Counted from the stretch's first letter, positions 1-7,892 are shown. The stretch: 30,099 nt of DNA from Chloroflexi bacterium UBA4733 (GCA_002404055.1 DHIZ01000330.1:11437-41535); one strand, 5' to 3'. Numbers and translations are program-made. Notes: generated from the sequence alone by a model not told the origin.

Positions 1-258
1 GTTGATCATCTGGCCGCCGCGCATGGTGTCGGCAAAGTGGACCTGCCAGTTGTCCGCCGTATCGACGTTGCCGAGCGAGGCGGCGATGCCGCCCTCGGCC
101 ATGACGGTGTGGGCTTTGCCCAGCAGCGACTTGCAGATCAACGCGACGCTGCAGCCCGCTGTGGAAGCGGCGATGGCCGCCCGCAGGCCGGCGCCACCGG
201 CGCCGAGCACCACCACATCGTACTCGTGGCTCTCAAAGCGATCCGTGAGTGCAGCCAT
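1..258 (-). CDS. Succinate dehydrogenase/fumarate reductase flavoprotein, N-terminal part (cut by window edge)
   Basis: Only the first 86 codons are in the window; the gene runs off the left edge. The product starts MAALTDRFESHEYDVVVLGA and has the FAD-binding GAGGAGLRAA dinucleotide motif at about residues 18-27. It then has KAHTVMAEGGIAASLGN, where the His is at the position of the covalent FAD-linking His of complex II flavoproteins. The wording AHTVMAEGG...NWQVHF.DTMRGG is close to what I recall of the mycobacterial Sdh1 flavoprotein, rather than the second copy in this window. The family oxidises succinate or reduces fumarate at the inner face of the cytoplasmic membrane. The ATG shares one base with the stop of the upstream membrane-anchor gene (TGATG), which implies translational coupling. 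An iron-sulfur subunit gene is expected just beyond the window. Confidence 0.93.
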   Translation of the reverse strand, partial: MAALTDRFESHEYDVVVLGAGGAGLRAAIAASTAGCSVALICKSLLGKAHTVMAEGGIAASLGNVDTADNWQVHFADTMRGGQMIN

Positions 259-1028
259 CAGGAAACCCACCTCGGATCTGCGATCACTCCGGCCAGCAGC
301 AGCCGGATGTAGACATCGGTCAGGAACAGCGAAGTCAAGCTCAGCCAGGCAAACAGCGCGTGCCATTCGTTGATGGCAGTGACACTCCGCCAGAAGCCGT
401 GCTGAGCGTTGCCCCCCCGCGAACAGGAAAAGCAGGCGGTGCCGCCGCCTACCAGATGCCGGAAAGAGTGGCAGGAAAAAGTGTAGCCGGAGAGCAGGAC
501 GACGTTGGCCAGCATGATCAGCGACCCCAGGCCGATGCCGAAGTGGCCGCCGAAATCGAAAGCGCGGATCGCGTCGTACCAGAGCACGACCATGACAATA
601 ATCGCGAGGTAGAGGAAGTAGCGATGGATGTTGTTGAGGATGAAGGGAAAGCGCCGTTCCCCACTGTAGCGACCGCCGCGGCCCTCGGGCCGCGCGCAGG
701 CCGGTGGGTCCCAGAAGAAGGAACGGTAGTAGGCCTTGCGGTAGTAGTAGCAGGTAGCCCGGAAGCCCAGCGGTACCCACAGCACGAAGAAAGGGGCGAA
801 GATGCCGCCGAAGGGCAGGCGCGGCGAGTAGAAGGGCGACAGGTAGGGGTCCACGAAGCCCTTGCCCCGCAACGACACCACGATGGAATAGAGGCCGAAG
901 AGCGACAGCCCCGTGACCACCAGCAGTGGTTGTAGCCACCAGGGCTGCCCGCCGCGCGTGTCGGTCGGAACCAGCGTCCCGGCCAGCGATGGAGGCTGCC
1001 GCCTCGGCGCTGCCTGCTGTACACTCAT
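258..1028 (-). CDS. Membrane anchor subunit of the first succinate dehydrogenase (Sdh1-like cytochrome b)
   Basis: The 256-residue polytopic protein has about five hydrophobic segments (near residues 30-50, 75-90, 135-155, 165-185 and 225-250). Several His sit in or beside them: NNIHRYF, SCHSFRHLVGG and NEWHALF, plausible b-haem ligands. A small cluster CHSFRHLVGGGTACFSC at about 185-201 has three Cys. The family anchors the soluble flavoprotein/iron-sulfur dimer and passes electrons to or from quinone. Assignment rests on membrane topology, the His pattern and its position directly before the flavoprotein gene, to which it is coupled by a one-base overlap. It resembles the anchor preceding the mycobacterial Sdh1 flavoprotein more than classical SdhC/SdhD pairs. 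Haem content is inferred. Confidence 0.78.
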   Translation of the reverse strand: MSVQQAAPRRQPPSLAGTLVPTDTRGGQPWWLQPLLVVTGLSLFGLYSIVVSLRGKGFVDPYLSPFYSPRLPFGGIFAPFFVLWVPLGFRATCYYYRKAYYRSFFWDPPACARPEGRGGRYSGERRFPFILNNIHRYFLYLAIIVMVVLWYDAIRAFDFGGHFGIGLGSLIMLANVVLLSGYTFSCHSFRHLVGGGTACFSCSRGGNAQHGFWRSVTAINEWHALFAWLSLTSLFLTDVYIRLLLAGVIADPRWVS

Positions 1029-1143
1029 CCTTGCACCCTTCTCCCTGCGGGGCTACCGGCCCCGTGCCCAGCCGCGGCCCGCGCACGACTCACAATCTAC
1101 CGTATAGGTGAGATAGCTGCAAGGAGTGGAGGAGGAGAGCGGG

Positions 1144-1174
1144 GCGCCTGCGGGTGGGGTGCGCCCGCAGGCGC
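1144..1174 (-). terminator. GC-rich hairpin after the HdrB-like gene
   Basis: A perfect 11-bp inverted repeat (GCGCCTGCGGG / CCCGCAGGCGC) with a 9-nt loop lies 30 bases beyond the stop of the HdrB-like subunit gene and before the next gene on the same strand. No T-run follows on the minus strand, so it is either a weak or factor-assisted terminator or an mRNA 3'-end stabiliser. It separates the two complex II gene sets. Confidence 0.5.
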
Positions 1175-1203
1175 TATATTTCGCCAACATAGTCAGGCAC
1201 GGC

Positions 1204-2124
1204 TCAGCTACTAGCCGCCAACAGCCCTCCCGTCGGCGCCGTGACGTGACTCAAGACATCAATGGCGGACACGACGTGGCGCTGCAGGCCGAGCTCTTTG
1301 GGGCTGAAGCCCATGGCCAGACCGAGCAGTTGCGGCAGATGCAGGATCGGCAGGCCGAGTTTGCTGCCGCGCACGCCTTCGGCGTCGGGCTGCTGCGCGT
1401 CAAGGTTCAGATGGCACAGGGGGCAAGGTGTGACCATGATGTCCGCGCCGGCTTCCATGGCATCGGCCAGGTGGTTGCCGGCCATGCGCAGGGAGTTCTT
1501 GCGGTTCATGGAGATGATCGGGAAGCCGCAGCACTTGTACTGGCCGGCAAACTCCACGAAGGTGGCGCCCAGCGCCTCGACGACCGGTTGCAGCATCGTC
1601 GAACGCTCCGGGTGCTCCTCGATGCCCAGGGCAGCCTTGGGGCGTTGCAGGTAGCAGCCGTAGAACGGCGCAACACGCAAGCCGGTGAGCGGCCGCGTGA
1701 CCTTGCTCTTCAGGGCGTCGATGCCGAGGTCTTCCACCAGGGCCCAGAGCAGGTTGGTGACGCGTGTCGTACCGTGGTACTCGTAGCCCTCGCCGCCCTC
1801 CTTGAGCAGGTCGTTGACCCGCTGCATGGCCCCCTCGTCGTTCTGCAGACGGTGATTGACGTCGCTCATGACGCCCTGACAGGTGGAGCAGTTGGTGAGG
1901 ACGGGCAAGTTACTGCGCTCCGCCATGGCGAAGGTGCGCGCGTTGAGCGAGTCGGCAAGGACGCGGTCGCGCTCGTGGAGCACTCCCGCGCCGGTGCAAC
2001 TTGCTTCCTTCAGTTCCTCAAGCTCAAAGCCGAGGGGACCCATCACCTTGAGCATCGACTGGTAGAGCTCGGTGCAGGCGCCGTGCGAGACACAGCCCGG
2101 AAACCAGGCAAACTTGAGTGTCAT
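1204..2124 (-). CDS. HdrB/SdhE-like CCG-domain subunit of a type-E-like succinate dehydrogenase
   Basis: The 306-residue soluble protein has two tandem cysteine-rich CCG domains. The first has C11 in WFPGC, a degenerate SCTG at 42-45 and NCSTC at 78-82. The second has FYGCY, an intact KCCGFP and PCPLC. This is the architecture of heterodisulfide reductase subunit B and of the HdrB-like subunit that replaces ordinary membrane anchors in type E succinate:quinone reductases of Sulfolobus, some other archaea and bacteria. There it binds an iron-sulfur centre and associates with the membrane without real TM helices. The start overlaps the sdhB stop by four bases (ATGA), so it is the last gene of sdhA-sdhB-this. 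The first CCG motif has Thr where the second Cys is expected, so cluster binding in that half may differ. Confidence 0.86.
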   Translation of the reverse strand: MTLKFAWFPGCVSHGACTELYQSMLKVMGPLGFELEELKEASCTGAGVLHERDRVLADSLNARTFAMAERSNLPVLTNCSTCQGVMSDVNHRLQNDEGAMQRVNDLLKEGGEGYEYHGTTRVTNLLWALVEDLGIDALKSKVTRPLTGLRVAPFYGCYLQRPKAALGIEEHPERSTMLQPVVEALGATFVEFAGQYKCCGFPIISMNRKNSLRMAGNHLADAMEAGADIMVTPCPLCHLNLDAQQPDAEGVRGSKLGLPILHLPQLLGLAMGFSPKELGLQRHVVSAIDVLSHVTAPTGGLLAASS

Positions 2125-3092
2125 TGTGTTACCGTGGACCCTTCCTTCTTACTGTTTTTTCGCGCCTGGAATAGCCGACGCACGCCCTTGACGCCCGGAA
2201 TGGAACGATGGATGGGGTTGGGCAGCTTGCCGCGCATGACCAACCGCACTGCGCCCGGAATCAGTTGCAGTTGGCCGCGCACGTTGAAGATGCCGGTAGA
2301 GATCGGCATCAGGCGAAACTCGTCGAGCCGCCCGGTGCGACCGACCGACCGCGCGAACTCGTCGCTGTGTCGCGCCCCGCCGCCGCTCCAGACGCCTGCT
2401 TTGAGCGCCTCCTCGCGCAGGGCCATGATGCGATCCATCGGCGCCACGCCTTTGGGGCACTGTTGGACACACTCGAAACAGTGGGTGCAATCCCATATGC
2501 CGCTGGGCTGGGTCAGCAGCTCCAGGCGGGCCTTCTTCTTGCCGTCGCGCGGGTCCGCCACGAAGCGGAAGGCCTTGGCAAGGGCTGCCGGACCGATGAA
2601 GCTGCTATCCACCTCTAACGCCGTGCAGTCCGAGACACAGCAGCCGCACATGATGCAGGCCATCACCGGGTTCAGGTGCGCCATGGCGTCGTGGTCGACC
2701 GTGTATTCCCGCTCCGGGGGCGGACCATCTGGTTGGAGAAAGGGCTGAATCTGGCGGATCTTCTGGAAGAAGGGGTTCAGATCAACGACGAGGTCCTTGA
2801 TCACCGGCGCGTTACCGGCCGGCTCAACCTTGATCGGCGCCCCATCAGGCGCGAGGTCGGCAACCTTGGTGATGCAGGCCAGGCGGGCGTGACCGTCGAT
2901 CCGCATGTTGCAGGAGCCGCAGATGGCACTGCGGCAGGAGCAGCGCATGGCGAGGGTGCCGTCCTGCTCCTCGCGCACTTGCAGCAAGCCGTCCAGCACG
3001 GTGCCATAGGCGGGCAGTTCGGTCGTGTACTCTTGCCAGTGGCTCGCCGTGGTCCCGGCTTCCGAACGGCGAACCTGAAGCGTCACCTGCAT
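2121..3092 (-). CDS. sdhB: Succinate dehydrogenase iron-sulfur subunit with two predicted [4Fe-4S] clusters
   Basis: The 323-residue electron-transfer subunit starts with a plant-type ferredoxin domain (C53, C58, C61, C73 for [2Fe-2S]; C51 is an extra Cys). A bacterial-type ferredoxin domain follows with C146-x2-C149-x2-C152-x3-C156 and C202-x2-C205-x2-C208-x3-C212-P. In ordinary SdhB the position of C205 is Ile or Val and the cluster is [3Fe-4S]; the Cys here predicts a second [4Fe-4S], as known for type E enzymes. The protein carries electrons from the FAD subunit to the quinone-reducing part. The ATG follows the sdhA stop directly, with a GGAG in the end of sdhA, and the stop overlaps the HdrB-like start. 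At 323 residues it is longer than the usual 230-260; the C-terminal 100 residues are basic and unassigned. Confidence 0.93.
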   Translation of the reverse strand: MQVTLQVRRSEAGTTASHWQEYTTELPAYGTVLDGLLQVREEQDGTLAMRCSCRSAICGSCNMRIDGHARLACITKVADLAPDGAPIKVEPAGNAPVIKDLVVDLNPFFQKIRQIQPFLQPDGPPPEREYTVDHDAMAHLNPVMACIMCGCCVSDCTALEVDSSFIGPAALAKAFRFVADPRDGKKKARLELLTQPSGIWDCTHCFECVQQCPKGVAPMDRIMALREEALKAGVWSGGGARHSDEFARSVGRTGRLDEFRLMPISTGIFNVRGQLQLIPGAVRLVMRGKLPNPIHRSIPGVKGVRRLFQARKNSKKEGSTVTQ

Positions 3093-4757
3093 CTAATAGC
3101 TCCTCACCTGCGGCTGCCAGCGGGTGATAGTCACGGGCAGCGTGTCCACACGCGGCCCCGCCTCACCCCGATACACCAGCGTATGCTTCAGCCAGTTGGC
3201 GTCGTCTCGTTCCGGGAAATCAGTGCGGAAGTGGGCGCCGCGGCTCTCCGTGCGGAAGAGGGCAGCCGCGCAGATCACTTCGGCCAGGTCCAGCATGTAG
3301 TCCAACTCCAACACGGCGAAGAGGTCGGTATTGTAGACCTTGCCCTTATCTTGCACACCCACCTCGGGAAAGAGTGTACGCAGTCCGCGGACGGTGTCCA
3401 GCGCCTCTTGCAAACCGGCCTGGTTGCGGAAGACGCTCACGTAGCGGTCCATAATCTGGCCCATTTGCAGGCGCACCGCCGAGGACCGGCGGCCCAGCGG
3501 CCGTTCCAGCAAACCCGCCAGGCGGCGCTCCACGTTTTCGGCCCACTGACCGCTGGCGCTGACCGTCTGCTGCTTGACGTAAGCGGCCGCTGCTTCGCCG
3601 GCCCGCCGGCCAAAGGTGACGGTTTCCAGCAACGAGTTGGCCCCCAGGCGATTGCCGCCGTGGACGCTGACACAGGCGCACTCGCCGGCGGCGTAGAGGC
3701 CCGGCACCGGGGTGGCGCCGGTGACGTCGGTCTTGATGCCGCCCATCTGGTAGTGCATGCCCGGACGGATAGGGCAGGGCTCATCGATCATGTCGACCCC
3801 GGCAAAGTCGCGGGCAAGGTCCCGAATCTGGGAGAGTCGCTCCTTGATCCTGGCGGCGCCGAGGTGGCGGCAATCCAGCAGCACGCAGCCATCAACGCCG
3901 CGGCCTTCCTGGATCTCAGTCGCCTCGGCGCGCGAGACGACATCGCGCGCCGCCAGCTCCATCTTGTTCGGAGCATAGCGCTCCATGAAGCGCTCGCCCA
4001 GGCTGTTGATGAGATAGGCCCCGTCGCCGCGGGCGGCCTCCGAGATGAGCACGCCGTTGGATTTGAGCGTCGTGGGGTGGTACTGCACCATCTCCATGTC
4101 CATGAGCGGCACGCCGGCCCGGTAGGCAGCAGCCATGCCGTCACCGGTGCAGATGAGGGCATTGGTGCTGGGTTCAAAGACCCGTCCCAGGCCGCCGGCG
4201 GCGATGATGACCGCCTTGGCATAGATCGCCTCGACGCGACCGGTGAGCATCTCGATGGCCACCACCCCACGGCAGGCGCCGTCCTGCATGATCAGATCGG
4301 CGACGAACCACTCCTCGTAGACCCTGGTGTTGGCCTTCATGAGCTGTTCGTACATCACGTGCAGGATGGCCTGCCCGGTGAAGTCGGCGACGAAATAGGT
4401 GCGCGAATGACTGGCCCCGCCGAAATTCCGGGCGCCCAGGTGGCCGGTCTCGTCGCGATTGAAGGTGACGCCCATGTGGTCGAGTTCGATGATGTCGCGG
4501 CCGGCCTCCCGTGCAATGATCTCCACAGCGTCCTGATCGGCCAGGTAGTCGCTCCCTTTGACAGTATCCAGGGCATGAGATTCCCAGGAATCCCCCTCGC
4601 CCAGCGCCGCGTTGATGCCGCCTTGCGCCGCCGTGGAATGGCTGCGCAAGGGGTGAACCTTGGAGAGCAGCGCAACGTCGGCGCCGAGGCGCTGCGCCTC
4701 GAGCGCCGCGCGCATGCCGGCGAGGCCGGCGCCCACTACGAGAATGTCGTGTTGCAA
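3093..4757 (-). CDS. sdhA: Succinate dehydrogenase flavoprotein subunit (complete second copy)
   Basis: The 554-residue FAD-binding subunit has the N-terminal dinucleotide motif [16 protein letters not shown] and [16 protein letters not shown], in which the His is the expected covalent FAD attachment. It also has HPTTL and [13 protein letters not shown], which carry the substrate-binding His and the catalytic Arg region. It oxidises succinate to fumarate and hands electrons to SdhB. I chose the TTG at 4757 because GAGAGGA sits six bases upstream and the protein then begins right at the Rossmann strand. An ATG 39 bases upstream (4796) keeps the frame but has no good ribosome site. The gene is first in the sdhA-sdhB-HdrB-like operon, with a strong promoter about 85 bases upstream. 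Confidence 0.95.
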   Translation of the reverse strand: MQHDILVVGAGLAGMRAALEAQRLGADVALLSKVHPLRSHSTAAQGGINAALGEGDSWESHALDTVKGSDYLADQDAVEIIAREAGRDIIELDHMGVTFNRDETGHLGARNFGGASHSRTYFVADFTGQAILHVMYEQLMKANTRVYEEWFVADLIMQDGACRGVVAIEMLTGRVEAIYAKAVIIAAGGLGRVFEPSTNALICTGDGMAAAYRAGVPLMDMEMVQYHPTTLKSNGVLISEAARGDGAYLINSLGERFMERYAPNKMELAARDVVSRAEATEIQEGRGVDGCVLLDCRHLGAARIKERLSQIRDLARDFAGVDMIDEPCPIRPGMHYQMGGIKTDVTGATPVPGLYAAGECACVSVHGGNRLGANSLLETVTFGRRAGEAAAAYVKQQTVSASGQWAENVERRLAGLLERPLGRRSSAVRLQMGQIMDRYVSVFRNQAGLQEALDTVRGLRTLFPEVGVQDKGKVYNTDLFAVLELDYMLDLAEVICAAALFRTESRGAHFRTDFPERDDANWLKHTLVYRGEAGPRVDTLPVTITRWQPQVRSY

Positions 4758-4841
4758 AGTTGATCCTCTCGTCCGTCTGCTGCCGTTGCCAACCATTGGC
4801 GCCGCTACCGGTTCAGCAGCCTTCTATACTATCGCTGCCCG

Positions 4842-4869
4842 ATTATAGTGTCATGTGTGGTCGTGTCAA
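4842..4869 (-). promoter_or_regulatory. Sigma-70 type promoter of the sdhA operon
   Basis: On the minus strand a perfect TTGACA (4869-4864), a 16-base spacer and a perfect TATAAT (4847-4842) precede sdhA. Transcription would start near 4835, giving a leader of about 80 bases to the TTG start. Such a full consensus match argues for strong, largely constitutive expression. Confidence 0.8.
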
Positions 4870-4938
4870 CTCGCGGCGTGGAACGGGGTGCGACGCAAAG
4901 CAGGGTAAAGCAAGCGAACGACGGTTGTGCCCAAGTTA

Positions 4939-4993
4939 CAGGGCCGCGATTGCGGGCCCGGGGGTGCCCCCTGGGCCCGCAGTCGCGGCCCTG
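4939..4993. repeat. 26-bp long hairpin between sdhA and the stress-protein gene
   Basis: Bases 4939-4964 pair with 4968-4993 along 26 consecutive positions, with two G.U wobbles if read as RNA (4950/4982 and 4960/4972), around a 3-nt loop. It lies in a divergent intergenic region, upstream of the promoter of one gene and the coding start of the other, so it is not a terminator of either. It may be a cruciform, an operator, a remnant of a mobile palindrome, or part of the leader of the plus-strand transcript. The rest of the 4758-5096 gap holds only the sdhA promoter and the ribosome site of the next gene. Confidence 0.85.
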
Positions 4994-5096
4994 GTTCTAA
5001 GCCTCTCACCGCGGCGCGCCCCGCTGCGCTATGCTCCCCCTTACAGCGGCGCGTGTGCGCCGGGAGCAGCGAGACACGACGAGAGAGGAACGGGCT

Positions 5097-5552
5097 ATGG
5101 CAGAAGAGCGACGAATCCTCGCGGCGATCGAGGACATGATGACGGCGACCACCGTCGCGGCGGTGGCGGCACGCGCTGCGAGCGAGGAAGGGGCGTCGGA
5201 GATCATCCTGCTGCACGTGCTCAGCCAGCAACCGACCTTGCGTAACCTGCTGCACATGCCCGAGCGATCCGACGCCTCGCCTGGAGAGGGCGAGGCGGTG
5301 CTGGAACTGGCCGAGCGCGCGGTCTGTGCCCAGTACGCCGTTATGGGGAAGCCGGCGCCGTCCATCATCTTCGAACTGGCGTCGGGCGAACCGGCGGTCG
5401 AGATTGCCCGCGTGGCGACCGAGAAACAGGTGGTGCTGCTCGTACTGGGGGCGCGCCGGCCCGGCGCCTTCGGCCTACTGCACCCGGACGTCCGTGGCGG
5501 CTTAAGTAGCCGGATCAAGTGCGCCATCCGCATTGCCCCGCTGCAGGCGTAA
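5097..5552 (+). CDS. Universal stress protein (UspA) family protein
   Basis: The 151-residue protein fits a single UspA domain: a first strand and helix RRILAAIEDMMTATTVAAVAARAA, a second strand SEIILLHVLSQ, then EIARVATEKQVVLLVLGARR near the end. The family's usual nucleotide loop (G-x2-G-x9-G-S/T) is degenerate here (GARRPGAFG ... GGLSSRI), so ATP binding is uncertain. The start at 5097 has AGAGGA seven bases upstream; a longer in-frame reading from 5031 lacks this. MerR follows 25 bases later on the same strand, suggesting co-transcription. Usp proteins modulate stress survival, but no specific partner can be read from the sequence. Confidence 0.8.
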   Translation: MAEERRILAAIEDMMTATTVAAVAARAASEEGASEIILLHVLSQQPTLRNLLHMPERSDASPGEGEAVLELAERAVCAQYAVMGKPAPSIIFELASGEPAVEIARVATEKQVVLLVLGARRPGAFGLLHPDVRGGLSSRIKCAIRIAPLQA

Positions 5553-5577
5553 CTGGCACAGTAGACAGCGGGGAGAC

Positions 5578-6060
5578 ATGACAGACGAGCCGGCGTCGAA
5601 CGAAGTCAGGACCGATCAGGCGGCAACGTTGGTCTATCGTATCGGCGAAATGGCGCAGCAGACCGGGCTCACGGTACGAGCGATCCGCCTCTACGAAGAA
5701 GAGGGCCTGCTGCGCCCCTCCCAGCATGTACGCGGCGCCAACCGCCTCTATAACGCCACAGACCTGGAACGCCTCAAGCAGATCGCCGGCATGCGCAATG
5801 TCGGTTTCTCCATCGCCGAGATCCGCGATCTGCTGGAGGACGATGCGCTGCGCCGGCAGTTGCAGGTTCGCTACCAGAAGGCGACTGATCCCACCGAGCG
5901 CCGGCGCCTGATCGCACAAACCATGACGCTCTCCGAGCAACTGATCGCCGCCCTGGAACGCCGCCGCGCCCGCGTCCAGGCGCTGCTGAACGAAGAACAG
6001 GACCGCTTGCAAGCCCTGCGCCAGCGATTGCATCCGCCTACAGGGAGCGATACACGATAA
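5578..6060 (+). CDS. MerR family transcriptional regulator
   Basis: The 160-residue protein has the N-terminal MerR winged helix-turn-helix after a 20-residue leader. YRIGEMAQQTGLTVRAIRLY is helix-turn-helix plus the start of the wing, then EEEGLLRPSQHVRGANRLYN and the second helical pair through about residue 90. A long helix (about 115-150, rich in Glu, Arg and Leu) is the dimerisation coiled coil. It has no Cys, so it is not a metal-thiolate sensor of the MerR/CueR/SoxR type. Its ligand cannot be told. It follows the Usp gene by 25 bases and probably shares its transcript. A GGGGAG lies just before the ATG, closer than ideal. Confidence 0.9.
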   Translation: MTDEPASNEVRTDQAATLVYRIGEMAQQTGLTVRAIRLYEEEGLLRPSQHVRGANRLYNATDLERLKQIAGMRNVGFSIAEIRDLLEDDALRRQLQVRYQKATDPTERRRLIAQTMTLSEQLIAALERRRARVQALLNEEQDRLQALRQRLHPPTGSDTR

Positions 6061-6100
6061 CTGCAACCAGGCGTTGCGGGGCTTCGCCAGATGGGGCGAA

Positions 6101-6239
6101 CCGGGATGGGGGCACAATACAGGTGGCGCTCCCGCAGGCGGGATACTACGAGTCCGATGGACTTCTGCCCTGACGCCCCAGGCCGTACCTTGCACCTGGT
6201 ATTTGGGCCCGTGCTCTCCCATCCCGGCGCCACCAGTAT
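6101..6239. ncRNA. Candidate structured RNA element with crossing stems (HEARO/omega-RNA-like at most)
   Basis: Between convergent MerR and sulfatase genes, 6117-6129 pairs with 6227-6239 (12 of 13 positions, one A-A mismatch). It encloses three local hairpins: TCCCGC/GCGGGA, AGTCC/GGACT and CCAGG/CCTGG. Upstream bases 6101-6110 pair perfectly over 10 bp with 6218-6227, crossing the outer stem, so the two form a pseudoknot or alternative states. Neither strand has convincing coding content. The hairpin followed by GACGCC and a second hairpin faintly recalls the HEARO/omega-RNA of IscB-family elements, but no IscB-like gene is nearby and this is memory-based. Other options are an orphan mobile-element end or a bidirectional terminator region. 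Confidence 0.4.
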
Positions 6240-6260
6240 ATATCAGAACGCTCGGCAGCG

Positions 6261-7655
6261 CTATTGACGAACAATGCCGCTGGTGCGCTGCCGCTGGCGC
6301 TTCACCAGCTCGGCAAACGGTAGGCTCGGCAGACAGTGGCGGAAAGGGTCTTCCATTCCGGTATAGGGCGCGGCCGCAAGGAGACGACGGTGCATCCGCT
6401 CTCGGAGGCCTGCCACCACCTGCGGGTGGTCGGCGGCCACATTGTGGCGCTCGGCGGGGTCGGTGGGTCGGTGAAACAGCGAGAGGGAGGGGTCGCGTGG
6501 GCGACCACGGAAGTCCGGCACAGGCTGTCCATCGGCGGTCCGGGTGATCGGTTCGATCAGCCGCCACTCCGGCGTGACGACACCGTGGCTCACCTGGCGC
6601 GACGCCTCACCCAACGGCGCGCCATCCCGCACGCTCTTGCCTTCGAACAGGAGTGGACGGAGACTGCGACCCGCTTGCAACGCAGGCGCTACCGCCGGCA
6701 GCCCCAGCAGATCGAGAATGGTCGGCACGATATCCATGCTGGACGCCAGCCCGTCGACCACTGTTCCCGCCGGTATCAGGCCGGGCAGGCGCATGAGGAG
6801 GGCGCAGCGGGTGACGGCGTCGTGCAGCGTGTGATGGTCGAAGTACAGGCCACCTTCACCAAACGCCTCGCCGTGATCGGAGAGGAACAGTACCAGGGTC
6901 CGCTCCCGCACATCCGGCGCTTCCAGCGCCGCCAGGAGCCGGCCGACCTGCTGGTCGAGGAAAGCGATCTCCCCATCGTACTGAGCGATGACATACGCCA
7001 TGTCCGTCACACCTGAGGTCCAGAGGTCGCCGAGGAGCAGCGGCGTGAGCGGGTCGTCCGCTTCGACGACATCGCGCAAGGACCGATTTACAGGGTCGCG
7101 TTCGTCTCCCGTGTAGAAGCGGCGCTGGAACTCCGGCGGTGGCGCGTAGGGGGTGTGGGGATCGAAGTAGTGGACGAAGAGGGCAAAGGGAGCGTCGCTC
7201 TGCTGCTCGAGGGCCAGCAGTTCCAGCGCCCAATCGGTGAGCTTCGCAGCCTCGCCCGTACCCGGGGTATAACGATAGCTGCGGAAGTAGTCGAAGCCCC
7301 GCGCGAACCAGGTCGGACCGGCCTGCATCGACATCATGTTGTCGATGGCGGCGCTCACGTAGCCGGCCGCATGCAGACGCTGGGCCAGCATCGGCACGTC
7401 AGGTCGCAACTGTCGGCTGCCGGAATGGGCAAGGATGCCGTGATAGAGCGGATCCACGCCGGTGAGCAGCGTCGTGAAGGCCGGATGGGTCGGAATATGC
7501 GCTGCCTGGAAGTCGGTAAAACGAGCGCCCTCAGCGGCCAGGCGATCAAGGTTCGGGCTGGTTTCCCGTCTGTAGCCATAGCTGGAGAGATGGTCCGGGC
7601 GCAGGGTGTCGGCAGCGATGATCACGAGGTTATAGGGACGACGTCCGGCTGTCAC
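6261..7655 (-). CDS. Sulfatase-fold (alkaline phosphatase superfamily) hydrolase
   Basis: The 464-residue protein has the superfamily N-terminus NLVIIAADTLRPDHLSSYGY (metal ligand D16) and SPNLDRLAAEGARF. The nucleophile region is HIPTHPAFTTLLTG, and LSDHGEAFGEGG supplies further metal ligands. The place of the formylglycine-forming Cys or Ser is taken by Thr (T56), which cannot be matured to formylglycine. A phosphoester or phosphonate hydrolase, or a transferase, is therefore as likely as a true sulfatase. No signal peptide is visible with the chosen start. I chose GTG at 7655 because AAGGAG lies seven bases upstream and the domain starts at once; the reading frame is open to 7922, but the extra residues look non-coding. 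The C-terminus contains FRHCLPSLPF. Confidence 0.85.
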   Translation of the reverse strand: MTAGRRPYNLVIIAADTLRPDHLSSYGYRRETSPNLDRLAAEGARFTDFQAAHIPTHPAFTTLLTGVDPLYHGILAHSGSRQLRPDVPMLAQRLHAAGYVSAAIDNMMSMQAGPTWFARGFDYFRSYRYTPGTGEAAKLTDWALELLALEQQSDAPFALFVHYFDPHTPYAPPPEFQRRFYTGDERDPVNRSLRDVVEADDPLTPLLLGDLWTSGVTDMAYVIAQYDGEIAFLDQQVGRLLAALEAPDVRERTLVLFLSDHGEAFGEGGLYFDHHTLHDAVTRCALLMRLPGLIPAGTVVDGLASSMDIVPTILDLLGLPAVAPALQAGRSLRPLLFEGKSVRDGAPLGEASRQVSHGVVTPEWRLIEPITRTADGQPVPDFRGRPRDPSLSLFHRPTDPAERHNVAADHPQVVAGLRERMHRRLLAAAPYTGMEDPFRHCLPSLPFAELVKRQRQRTSGIVRQ

Positions 7656-7782
7656 GTACGGGCTCCTTGTTCGCCAGGCCAGGACCCCAGAGCGGTTCCA
7701 GCACCACGCGATGATACCGCGGGAGGAGCGCCCCATACCACCACGTTCGCACCGGCAGGCGTTCGACCTGATCGCGCGCCAT
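7630..7782 (-). CDS. Possible small basic protein upstream of the sulfatase gene
   Basis: A 50-codon ORF (MARDQVERLPVRTWWYGALL...) overlaps the sulfatase start by 26 bases and carries that gene's ribosome site inside it. Its third codon positions are mostly G or C, as in neighbouring real genes, and the residues look protein-like (Trp, Tyr and Arg rich). It lacks a clear ribosome site of its own and I recognise no domain. It could be a short leader gene coupled to the sulfatase or the tail of a decayed gene. Confidence 0.28.
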   Translation of the reverse strand: MARDQVERLPVRTWWYGALLPRYHRVVLEPLWGPGLANKEPVRDSRTSSL

Positions 7783-7892
7783 CCGGCAGGACTGGGCCGG
7801 CCCCGCTGTTGGCAACGCCCTGCCCAGCTTCGTCCGCTCCGGCAGCGCCGAGCGCCCGACTGTGGGCGCCGGAGGCGGGCATCCTCGGCCCG

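Noticed and set aside
1126..2748. 540-codon plus-strand ORF opposite the HdrB-like and sdhB genes
   Set aside because: Shadow frame; Cys-motif genes on the minus strand explain the region.
2676..4763. 695-codon plus-strand ORF opposite sdhA and sdhB
   Set aside because: Antisense shadow; His/Gly/Ala-rich with no motifs, while the minus strand carries clear complex II genes.
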